Origin: Ettlia oleoabundans
Taxonomy: Eukaryota; Chlorophyta; Chlorophyceae; Chlamydomonadales
DNA length: 22,040 nucleotides
Assembly: GCA_019693395.1 (NCBI GenBank)
Contig: JAAMXP010003142.1
Coordinates: 1 to 22,040 of the forward strand
Direction of reading: 5' to 3'
Numbering within the stretch: the stretch's first letter is position 1; the number at the start of each line of letters is the position of its first letter. The translations under genes and the position numbers were made by a program. Below are positions 1 to 9,100 of this stretch, piece after piece. The notes beneath the pieces are model-generated. The model made no database searches. It was given only the letters and a program-made list of their open reading frames with translations, and was not told the origin of the DNA.

Positions 1-14
1 TCCCTTCCCCACAG

Positions 15-224
15 GAACTGGACCGGCCCTTGCAGCTGCTGATGCCGCTTCTGGCGCTGCGCAAGCGGCAGGTGATAGGCCTGGGGCAGCAGGTGGGCGC
101 GCCCTGGCACCTCACGCACAGCTGCCAGGAAGACGGGGAGGCACCCTGCGGAGCGTGCCCCTCTTGTGAGGAGCGGGCGGCGGCATTTGAAGCTGCAGGG
201 GTGGAGGACCCGCTGTTAGCCTGA
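15..224 (+). CDS. QueC-like 7-cyano-7-deazaguanine synthase, last exon (5' truncated)
   Basis: This is the C-terminal exon of a QueC/ExsB-family protein. QueC converts 7-carboxy-7-deazaguanine to preQ0 with ATP and ammonia, in the queuosine precursor pathway. The window opens in a pyrimidine-rich intron end; the acceptor AG is at 13-14 and the reading frame starts at 15 in phase 0. The translated piece carries the family's C-terminal signature: a PLLAL..R..VIGLG..VGAPWHLT stretch, then four cysteines in the order C-x8-C-x2-C-x2-C, which bind structural zinc in known QueC, then an R..AFEAAGVEDP ending. Bacterial QueC usually has TWSCY at the first cysteine; here it is THSCQ. Translation ends at TGA 222-224, but the same frame stays open to 356 (see findings). 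Family assignment is strong; enzymatic activity and substrate in this organism are inferred. The N-terminal PP-loop ATPase half lies outside the window. Confidence 0.8.
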   Translation, partial: ELDRPLQLLMPLLALRKRQVIGLGQQVGAPWHLTHSCQEDGEAPCGACPSCEERAAAFEAAGVEDPLLA

Positions 225-336
225 GATCGGGAGGAAGTGCTGGAGGAGGTTAGAGGCGCAGCTTTACGCGCTGCTGAAAGCGAGGAACAGCTGAACTGGC
301 GACGAAGATGGGGGACTCGGATTGCTTTCCCTCAGA

Positions 337-403
337 AAAGTTCTGGCAGAGGTTAGCTGTTTATAAACTGGAAAGTGCTGGCAGAGGTTAGCTGTCTATA
401 AAC
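337..403. repeat. Two-copy 35-bp direct repeat
   Basis: Two copies of a unit containing ctggcagaggttagct and ending in tataaac start at 337 and 372. They match at about 30 of 32 positions. They lie just past the QueC stop, probably in its 3' UTR; the second in-frame stop of the QueC frame (354-356) falls inside the first copy. No function is evident. Confidence 0.8.
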
Positions 404-1136
404 CGTTGATACAGTGTGTGTGTCATATATTAGGCTCCAGCAAAGTTCAGCTTTCTGCAATGTTCCGTTCGAATCTTGGCCTTGCCTCCGCTGCGCTTAC
501 CCGAAGTTACAACTGCTGCCGGCCTGCCCTGTCTGGGTGTTTCTCTCATCACATCATATCCGCTCCTCGTTCTTTGAGTTTATCATAGGAATTAGCTGTG
601 TGGGCGTTTTTAATCCTCCAGCAACGTGCTACAGTTAGCTGTGACTGAGCGTCAACCATTGCTGTTCTCAGCCCCGTCTTATCAAAAAATTCCAGCACAC
701 AACACACACATGCCTGCAACGCTCATTATAAGCCTTCCTTCTCCAGTCCTCAATAGCTTATCAAAACTCAATTTTCATATTGAGTTTTGATAACTTGATG
801 TAGAAATGATTGCATGACCATCAGGACCACCCCAGCCCAGGCAGCAGTTGCCGGCACTCTTTATCACAGCAGTTCCTTGCCCTTGCCAGTAAGCAGTCGG
901 CGGCAGTGCTAACTGGGCGGTGGTTTTCTTGCCAGATGTCGGTCCAGCAGGGGTGCGGGAGCAGCAGCAGGTGCAAGCATGTGAACTGGAGCTCGGGCAC
1001 ATGAAGGGCGCAGCGGCCAAGTGGCGGCCCACTGGCGTTATGCGGCTTTGCACCGCAAGGCGCCATCTCAACCGAGGAATAACGTACGAGTCGTCGTCAC
1101 TGCTAACTAGCACCTGCAGCGGCTGCCAAGAGAGTC
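357..1136. other. Intergenic region between QueC-like and ankyrin-RING genes
   Basis: No open frame here has a recognisable domain or convincing codon bias; all are short. The region must hold the 3' end of the QueC-like transcript and the promoter and 5' UTR of the ankyrin-RING gene. The 630-800 part is AT-richer than its surroundings and contains the hairpin at 758-793. I cannot point to a clear TATA box or poly(A) signal. Confidence 0.5.
758..793. repeat. Perfect 15-bp inverted repeat (hairpin)
   Basis: The arms TTATCAAAACTCAAT (758-772) and ATTGAGTTTTGATAA (779-793) are exact reverse complements around a 6-base loop, TTTCAT. The element is AT-rich in a GC-rich region. It could be a transcript 3'-end structure, a small MITE-like remnant or a protein-binding palindrome; nothing in the sequence decides. 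Confidence 0.85.
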
Positions 1137-2396
1137 ATGGCAACGCGCGACATCCCTTCTGATAGCTTGGCCGAGAACGATAGCGGCGTCCCAAGGCTTG
1201 TAAACGTAAGCCAGCCCTGGTGGTTTCCACTATATACATATCCCTCGCTGCAAGTTTGGCAACATCTCGCTGATCAGCCTTATTCGCAGCTTGCTTCCTC
1301 GCCCGTCACTCTGCTGCAGAGGCCGGCGCCCCAGAGGTTGCGCAAGGGGGTAAAGAAATCCGCCAGAGTGTCGCCCTCCGTGGGGGCAGCAAGGCGGGCG
1401 GCGGCGGCAGCGGCGGAGGCGGCGGAGGCGGCAGCGGCCGAGCCGCCCGCAGCCCCTGCTGCTAAGGAGCACAAGACAGCAGCTGCTGGCTCGCTCAGCC
1501 TGTCAGAGGCTGCCAGAGTGGACAGCAGCAAGCACCGCTGCCTGGCATCGCTCCATGCGGCCCTGGCGGAGCTGCTGCCCGCCCGTTCTTCCAGGGAAGA
1601 AAGCAGCGACGCGGCGGCGCAGCGGCAAGCGCAGCTGGACGAAGCGTTGCACGCTGCGCTCAGCAACCAGTCCCTTGAGGCCTGCCTGGCGGCAGTCAGG
1701 GCGCTGACAGAGGCAGGGGCCAGCTGTATCGCAGAGAATGGCGATGGGCGGCCGGCGATGCATGCCTTCCTTGTGCTGCAGCAGGAGAGCGACTGGGGCA
1801 AATGGGCGGCAGCAGTGGTGGAGGCGCTGCTGGCGGCTGGCGCTGACCCACGCGGCAGAGGCACTGAGGGCTTCATACCCCTGCAGTGGGCTGTCCTGCT
1901 GCGGCACCCAGACACAGCATCAGCGGTGATTGCGGCTCTGCTTGAAGGCGGGGCTGACCCGAGTCCCACCAATCCTGAAGGCAAGACCCTGCTGCACGAA
2001 GCAATTGAGGGCAACCTGACTGATGATGGCACGGCGGCGGCCCTGGAGGTGCTGCTACAGGCGGGGGTTGACCCTTTGGCTGTGGACGACGAAGGCAATC
2101 TGGCAGCATACTACTTCTTGGACGACACCCCAGCGGGAGAACCCCCAGCGCCCAGGCCCCGTGCCACCCAGGTGCTGACGGAGGCAATGGGGGCAGCACT
2201 GCAGGAGCAGCTGGAGGCCCGGGAGCGCGACCACAACTGTGTGGTGTGCATGCAGCAGCCCCGCACCACCGCTTTCCTGCCCTGCGGACACTATGCCTTC
2301 TGCGCCACCTGCGCAGAAGCCAGCATCGCGCACAGCGACACCTGCCCTGTGTGTCGAGCGGAAGCCACTGGCACACAAACCATACACCAGGCTTAA
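1137..2396 (+). CDS. Ankyrin-repeat protein with C-terminal RING-HC finger (putative E3 ubiquitin ligase)
   Basis: A single uninterrupted frame of 419 residues ends in TAA. Residues 1-75 match nothing I recognise. Residues 75-115 are low-complexity Ala/Glu/Pro. Residues about 180-345 contain four degenerate ankyrin units, recognisable by repeated ALL.AGADP turns and LLHEAI helices. A C3HC4 RING-HC finger occupies 368-406, with zinc ligands C368, C371, C383, H385, C389, C392, C403 and C406. This layout (ankyrin for substrate, RING at the C-terminus for E2 recruitment) is that of XB3/XIAP-type ubiquitin ligases, so E3 activity is likely but inferred. ATG 1137 is the 5'-most in-frame start. A TATATA at about 1230 lies inside the frame, so a shorter 5' end cannot be excluded, but the next in-frame ATG is near residue 208. 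A decayed partial copy follows at 2955. Confidence 0.82.
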   Translation: MATRDIPSDSLAENDSGVPRLVNVSQPWWFPLYTYPSLQVWQHLADQPYSQLASSPVTLLQRPAPQRLRKGVKKSARVSPSVGAARRAAAAAAEAAEAAAAEPPAAPAAKEHKTAAAGSLSLSEAARVDSSKHRCLASLHAALAELLPARSSREESSDAAAQRQAQLDEALHAALSNQSLEACLAAVRALTEAGASCIAENGDGRPAMHAFLVLQQESDWGKWAAAVVEALLAAGADPRGRGTEGFIPLQWAVLLRHPDTASAVIAALLEGGADPSPTNPEGKTLLHEAIEGNLTDDGTAAALEVLLQAGVDPLAVDDEGNLAAYYFLDDTPAGEPPAPRPRATQVLTEAMGAALQEQLEARERDHNCVVCMQQPRTTAFLPCGHYAFCATCAEASIAHSDTCPVCRAEATGTQTIHQA

Positions 2397-2954
2397 GCCC
2401 TCCACTTGTGCACCCATTTTTGATAATTCTTTTGCTGAGCCTGTTTCAAAAAGCTTTCCTTGTACCTTGTCCAGTTTTAGTCGGCATTAGCCACAGGTGC
2501 CGCCACTCCTGCCGATGAATTCATGCACAACACATTGCCCAACCTTCCAACACCATCCCCTGATTATCAACCCATGCTGCACCATCTTTGCCCTACCATG
2601 ATTGAGCCAATTTGACTGCATGGGTGCAGCTCTGATTGATGCTTTTCTGTGGCATCCCAATCGTAAGCAACCCAAACAATACCAGGCAGCGCATGCTATG
2701 AGCTTGAGAAGCGCTCGTCATCTCGCCATACATTGTGCATTGCGAAGGGGAAGGATGGAGGCGCCAGCTTTCATTCTTATGGTTAGGGGTGGAATTCTGA
2801 CACATATTCACCGGTCCAGCAGGCACGCAACACAGATTGGCAGAGAGGAGACATGTTGGTCAACAGGCAGCGCGGCGAGGCACCACCGCCATCCACTACG
2901 TACCTCTGTTCATCCACCTAATTCCAGCACCTGTGGTGATCCACCAAGCCCGTG
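2397..2954. other. Spacer between ankyrin-RING gene and its decayed copy
   Basis: No supported gene. The segment is less GC-rich than the flanking coding DNA and presumably holds the 3' UTR of the ankyrin-RING gene. A frame open at 2602-3087 has no domain and runs out of frame with the homology that begins at about 2955. I find no TGTAA signal on the plus strand here. Confidence 0.5.
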
Positions 2955-3615
2955 CAAGAAGCGGCCAGGGTGGCGACTAGCAAGCACCATTGCCTGTCTG
3001 GTGTGCATGCCGCGCGTGCAGCGCTGTTATCAATGGAGTCAGCAGAGACTAGCAGCCAAATGGCAGCAGAGCTGCAAGCATGTGTAACAACACCGCTCTA
3101 CACGCAGCGCTAGGCAACAAGAACCCTCGTGCGTGTCCTGGCAGCTGTCAGGGTGCTGACAGAGGCGGGAGCTGACCGTAGTGCAGAAAATGCTGACGGA
3201 CTGCCGGCGGTGCAGGCCTTCATAACATTGCAGAAACAATGTGGCATTTGGAAAAAAGGAGGCTTTAGCAGTTGTCGAGGTGCTCCTTGCAGCAGCCAGG
3301 TCCGCAGCCGGGACGCGCATGTTGCAGAGGGCAGCCAGACTAGGCAATGCTGAAGCAGCAAGCTAATCATCCCACTGCTACTGGCAGCAGGGGCCAACCC
3401 TCGACATTGCAACACCTTTGGCAGGACTTGGCTGCACCAGGTGGCTGATGACAACCCAACTGACGATGGCACGGCTGCAGCCTTTAAGGCACTGCTACAT
3501 GCGGGTGTTGATCCCCTGGCAATGAACAAGAATGGTCGCCTGGCCCTGCATGGCCTGCTGGGCAAGACGCGGCAGAAAGCCACCAAGGTGCTCGTGGATG
3601 CGATGGCGCCTGCAG
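2955..3615 (+). pseudogene. Decayed partial copy of the ankyrin-RING gene, RING end missing
   Basis: The translation matches the intact gene upstream in three consecutive blocks that lie in different frames. About 2955-3070 matches the EAARV.SSKH.CL..LHAA region. About 3096-3250 matches the AAVR.LTEAGA..AENGDG.PA..AF..LQ ankyrin region. About 3363-3615 matches the TDDGTAAA...LL.AGVDPLA unit followed by ...ATQVL.EAM. Frame changes occur near 3090-3130 and at the A-run near 3253-3258, and an in-frame stop closes the middle section (about 3350-3365). Homology stops just before the RING, so no zinc ligands remain. The copy begins inside the parent, at about residue 125, lacking the N-terminal region. 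It is best read as an old tandem duplication that has decayed. A spliced short gene made from the blocks is possible but less likely. Confidence 0.75.
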
Positions 3616-4407
3616 GAGACACAAGGGGCAGCGGAGGACACGCAAGCTTAACTGGCGATTCTGTAAGGTCAACAACAGATTTGAGGAAGACTGTGGCACC
3701 GTTCATCCCTCTCATGCTCTTCCCACCGTTGCTTTGCACACAAACCTGGCCTGCCCTGCACACATTGTATCTGCTGCTCACTGTGGGCTGTGCGTATCGC
3801 CCTGATGTACTTGCAGGGTTTTTCCTTGAGTCTCACCTGCACCACAGCTGTCCATTGGTATCCCTCATTGTGCCGTCACAGTGCCGGGCAGCAACGGTGG
3901 CAGTTTATGCCGTGCAATGCTTGTGGCAATCGCATCAGTGCTGTGTTTGTACCACAGACGTCTTGCCAGTCCCCTTAGCCCTCCAGTTGAAGTTGTGTTG
4001 TAAATGTTGCCTCTCCTTGGCTGTGGTCTCCTGGAAACTCTGTGCCGATCCCAGCTATGCACTACATGCTGCTAACACTTTAGATTCGATTCGGAACTGC
4101 CGCAAGTGCAGGCTTTGTGCTTGCCAGCATTAGGCACCAACGCAGCATTTGGGGGCAAGTAGTGGTTGCTCAGTCACATCGTCAAAGCCCTTGATGTGGT
4201 GAGTCATTGGCATCAGTACTGATGGGATGGTTGCACTCAATCATCACCCTCTTGGAGGCTGGGAAGCATGACAGCCAACCTGCAGCTTGTTACTAAGACA
4301 AGGTGCATAATGCCACACACAAGTCATGAACCTTACTCTGCTGGATGAACGCACTGGTTGTTATTCAGCATCTCTGTGTCGCTGCTCAGCGGGTTGCATT
4401 TACCACA
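3616..4407. other. Region without supported gene
   Basis: A plus-strand frame continues from the decayed ankyrin copy to 4133, but the added residues are rich in Cys and Leu with no domain and look non-coding. A plus-strand TGTAA occurs near 4000 and might be a relic poly(A) signal of the decayed copy. The minus-strand 3' UTR of the DCAF6-like gene should lie here, but I see no TGTAA on that strand. Confidence 0.4.
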
Positions 4408-6154
4408 TCACATGGTGTTGCATTGCTGCACGCCCTGAGTCCCGAGCAATGCCAGCGGCGCCCGCCCGCCGCCGCCCATCAGCAGCGCAGGCGGCGAGCC
4501 CGTCTGCTGCCAGCCCGCTGCCGCCAGACGTTCAAGGTTGGACTGCACCGCCGCCGCCGCGTGCTGCATGCTGAGCTGCTGCTGGGCTGCCTCTGGGGAC
4601 CAGAGTCGCACAACTGAGTCCACCCCACCGCTGGCTAGCACCGGCAGCAACGGGTGGGGCGCAACGCAGGCAACTCCTGCAACCCCTGGGCCCCCTCCCG
4701 CCGCCGCCGCTGCAGCTCCAGACAGGTGGCTGTGTGCCGAGCCGTTGCCACTTGCCGCAGGGGTTGCAGGGGGCAGCACAGCTGCCAGCCTGCCGGTGGC
4801 GTAGTCCCAAATGAACAGGTTGCCGTCGTCAGAGGGGGACACAAGCAGCTCTGCTAGGAGGAAAGCAGGCGGCGAGCAGCAGAGGGCGGCGTGAAGGGGG
4901 GGGGGGGGGGGGCGGGACTGCATGCGCTTGTGCAATACATTCCTCCCCGCTCGTCACCTCCAGCAGCACTACCGTGTAATTGATAATTGCCGGAAGCCAG
5001 GTGTAGCAGCTGTTTCTGTCGTCACGTGATTATAGGCCCACAGCACCTTGGTGCTCACCCCACCCCAAAAGGCCAGCCACACATGTAATGAAGCGGGCAG
5101 CGCCGAAATCAGCGGCACACATGAAATGAAACGGGCAGCCCCAAGATGAACAGCCGGTGGCCACTCACGCAGCTGTACTTGCCTGAATGGCGGCCCAAGA
5201 AGGCCAGCTGCGGCGCCAGGGGCAGGCCGTCCTGTGTGAGGGGCGAGAGGCTGAGGTGCCCCGCGAAGCAGCGGCGGTACATGGTGGGCTCGCTCACCTC
5301 CTCACCGTCATCAGCATCTGCACAGTGACAAACAGTGGTGGAAAGAAGGTGATGGGTGATGCATGCAGTGATGGAAAGAAGGGTGATGCTTACGCATACA
5401 GTGGCGGAGAGAGGTGGTGTTGGGAGAGGAAAGGTGAAAAGGGGCGAAATATTGAGGGACCAATGGCAAGATCTGTAGACTTGACATTGGGAGGGCAATG
5501 TCGGGATGGCATAAGTTGTAGAGTAAAATAGTAGAAGGGTTAGAGGGCAAAATCAGCAGGGGCTGGCGTCGCCAGCAGCAGCTGCTTTACGGCTGCTCAA
5601 TGCAGCATGTCAAAACAGGTGTGGCTTGCGACATAAAACTCCAACAGCAGGTGAGAGCAGCAGCAATGATCAAGCAGCACAGGACAGCTGCACACCTGCT
5701 GTTTGCACGATAGCGCCGACTGCACTGTCCACTGGGCGCCGCCGCTGCGCCTGCTGTGCCTGCCCAGCGTGCTGCCTACCGCCGCCGGCGCTGCCGCCGC
5801 CGCCAGCGGCCATCGCAGATGCCTGCTGCTGCTGGATTTCTGAAACCGCGGGCTGGTTCTGTTCGGGTCTGAAATCGCCCAGAACTGAGGGGCCCCTGCC
5901 AGACAGCATGGTGGTCTGAGGCTCCGGCGGCTGCTGCTGCTGCTGCCCATGACTCGTGCCCCCCGCAGTCTGCTGCGTTGCCTGCTCAACTTCCGCTGCC
6001 ACTGTTGCTGCTGGCATGGCCTGGCTGCCTATTGCAGGTAAGGGAACATCAGCAGCTGCAGCTTCGCCGTGTTGCGACGCATCCACACAGGCGCCTGCTG
6101 AGTGGCGGCGCAGGCGGGAAGCCTGCCGCCCGCTGGCTTGCGGTGGCAGGTGCC

Positions 6155-6189
<35 letters not shown>

Positions 6190-9100
6190 GGGTGATGATG
6201 GGGGTTTTGCTGTTGGGAGCTGTGTGCGGGTGGCCGTGATGTGCCGGTGCTCGCGGTGGGCTGCAGCTGCTGCCGATGCCGTGGACCCGCCACCTGCTGC
6301 AACAAATGCTGCTGCTGCTGCTGCCGCTGCGGCTGCAGCACTAGAGCCTCCACAGCAAATTGAGGCGGCGGCGGGGGGATGAAGCGGTTGTGCCCCGTGC
6401 TCACCTCCCTGCCTTCCGCCGCCGTCTGGCGCTGCTGCTCGGCAACCGCCGCTGCTGCCCCTGCTGCCGCCGCTGTGGTTGCCAGGGGGGCGTTGCCCAC
6501 CGAGGGCGCATCCACGCGGGCGTGCTGCGCCACGCTGCCCACCCGCTCGTTAGCAGGCTGCTCAGCTGCAACATGGCCAACAGGTGGTGGGGCGTAGCAA
6601 GGCTAAGTAGAGTCACCATGAGATCTTCTGTTTGTGTTTGCAGTTGAAGTAGCACATGGTATGCTAGGATCAAACTTAGGTGGGTTGCTGGCTTCCTGCT
6701 GGCATACATGCAATCTCCCGGCCTAATGATTGGTGTCTGTGTTGAACTTAGGAACTGAAGTACTTGAGATATACACCGAGTATTAGGCTGTGCAAACCGC
6801 AGCCGTCGGCAGCCTTTCCATTCACGCAGCAGCACCTGGTAGATGTCCGTGTGAAGCAAGTCACGCACCTGAGTTCAAGCTGCTAGCCTCATGCCCCGCC
6901 TGCTGGCTGCCCAACTGGGTGCCCAGCCCCACGCGGGAGGCAGACAGCAGGGGGTGGGAACTGACTTCCACAGCAGGCGACTGCTCCACCACCTGACCTC
7001 CGTTCCGGGCCCCCCCAGCGGGATGCTGCCGCATGCTGACGGTGGCTTCCTGCTGTGCATGCTGTGTGCCGCCATCCCAGCACCCGCCGCCCGCCGCCAC
7101 TTCGGAGGCCTCCAGCTGAGGGCCGTGGTGGTGCAGCAGCCCCAGGGTGCTATCCAAGCGCTGGATGGCGGCGCCGGCGGCCGCCGCGGCCTGGCGCCGC
7201 CGCCGGTGCTGCACGCTCCTGCCTGCCGGCGCCTTGAAGCCGCCACCGCCACCGCCAGTTCCAGCAGCTGGCCCCCCTCCCTCTACACCACCACCACCAC
7301 CACCACCAGCTGCTGCTGTTGTCGCTCCCCTGTCTGTGCGGCCATTTTGCCCTCCACATTCCTTCGCCTGCACTACCTCAGCCCCCGCCGCGTTCTCATC
7401 CGCTGCAGATCCCACCAGCGTCCTCCGCCGCACCCGCCGGCCCCGTGTTGCCGGCGACTGCAGGTGCGGGTCCTCACTGTCGCTGCTGCTGGCAGGCTCC
7501 GCCACCCCCGAAACAGCTGGCTGCTGCATGTTCTCCTCCAGCTGCTGCTGCTGATGCTGGTCTGCTTCTGCTGCCGCCTCTGCTGCCGCATCCTCAGCCA
7601 ACTGCTGCAGCTCCGCTGCTTCAGCTGCATCCCGCCGCCGGCGCATGATGCGCCTGCTGCGCCGCACGCCGGGGCGCCGCTGCTGCCGCCCCTCCGGGCT
7701 CACCCCCGCCCCCTCAGACATTCCTTCTGAGTCGCTGGCAGGCTCGTGAGGCTGTCGCTGGTCATGGCTGTGCTGCTGCTGGGGATATTGGTGGTGATGA
7801 TGTGGCGCCAGGCGGCGTAAGTCATGCTGGGGTGACCGCAGCGTGCTGCTCGTGGGGTGCATTTGCCAGTAGGCGGGCCGGGAGCTCTCGGCACGTGGCG
7901 CCTCCCCAGCTGCCGCTGCCGCCACCCGGCTCTGCTGCCGCCGCTGCTGCTCCAGCTGACGCACAGAGGGAGCAATGGCGATGCCCCGGCCGCCAACCAC
8001 CCGCTGCTGCTGCTGCAGTGGCTGGCCGGTTTGCGCCTGCGCCAACAACACGGCTGCATGGCCCGCCAGCCCCGGTGCGGTGCCTCCACCCCCCTCCACT
8101 GCAGCAGTGTCGGCACCAACCCCACCAGGCGGTACAACCGGCGACAGCGACCTGTACTGCGGCCGCTGGCTGGTGGCATAGCCGTGGGCGCTGCGCCGGC
8201 CCGTGTGGCTGCGTGGCCGAGCAGGGGCCCTGCACCCAACAACAGGCAGGTGGTAGATTGGCAGAAAGCCTCACAGGGCCAAGGGAAGCAAGCCTACCGC
8301 TTGTTTGCTTCTGAATGGCAGAAAGCCTCATAGGGTAAAGCGACGTAAACCTACCGCTTGTTGACTTGTGCCAGATTCAACAATAAAACACTTCACAGAA
8401 TGGCTATGCCGCGTCAGCTTAGCTGCCTACCGGCTGGCTGCCTGTAGAGCAGGTCGCAACCCAACCTACGCCAAAAAAACCCACAGCACCCAGACTCACC
8501 TCAGCACAGTCGCTGGGATGTGCAGCAGCGCCTCCACGTCCCGTGCATGCTGCACCACGTCAAAGCTATAGATAAGCTCTCCGCTATAGCTGGCAACCAC
8601 CTCGTTGCCGCCTCGCGCAAACGCAACGGAAGTGACTTGGCGGCCGGGCGGCGGCGGCGCCGCTGCTGCCTCTTGCGCAGGGTGCCGCCCGCCGTCCCAC
8701 AGTGCAGACTTGATGTGCGAGGGAACGTAGCAGGCCACCCATTGTGGCGCCTTTGCCCGGCTGCCGGGCTGCTGCGTGTCTGAGGCCGCACCTGACGTGC
8801 CGCCGCCGCCTGCCCCCCCTGCCGGCAGCATGCGGCGGTCGTACAGCCGCAGCAGCGGGTCGGTGCCGCCAGTCAGCATCATCCACGGCCGCTGTTCGTC
8901 CACAGCTAGGCTGTGGATGCCCACACAAATTCGGGACCGCCCCACACGCTCTGCCCGCTGATCCACTGCAGCAGCAGGCACCGTCCGGGACGTCAGAAAG
9001 CAAAAACATGGCACAGGCAGTCAGCTGGATTAATGGGCGGCTCAATTGCTGCAGCTGCTTGAGTTTTGGGACCCAGCAGGCACACCTGCTGGAGTTTGGG

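Noticed and set aside
462..485. tRNA-like T-loop word GTTCGAATC
   Set aside because: The flanking bases do not form a T-stem and no anticodon or acceptor arms are present.
1280..2098. 272-codon minus-strand open frame
   Set aside because: Antisense shadow of the ankyrin-RING coding sequence with Ser/Ala-rich composition and no domain.
5169..5183. GTGAGT donor for exon 7 of the DCAF6-like gene
   Set aside because: It puts the following WD blade out of frame; only the GC donor preserves the family sequence.
5670..8099. Long Gln/Ala-rich minus-strand frames as separate genes
   Set aside because: Both ends of each frame have splice sites whose phases join them to the WD40 exons, so they are exons 5 and 6 of the DCAF6-like gene.
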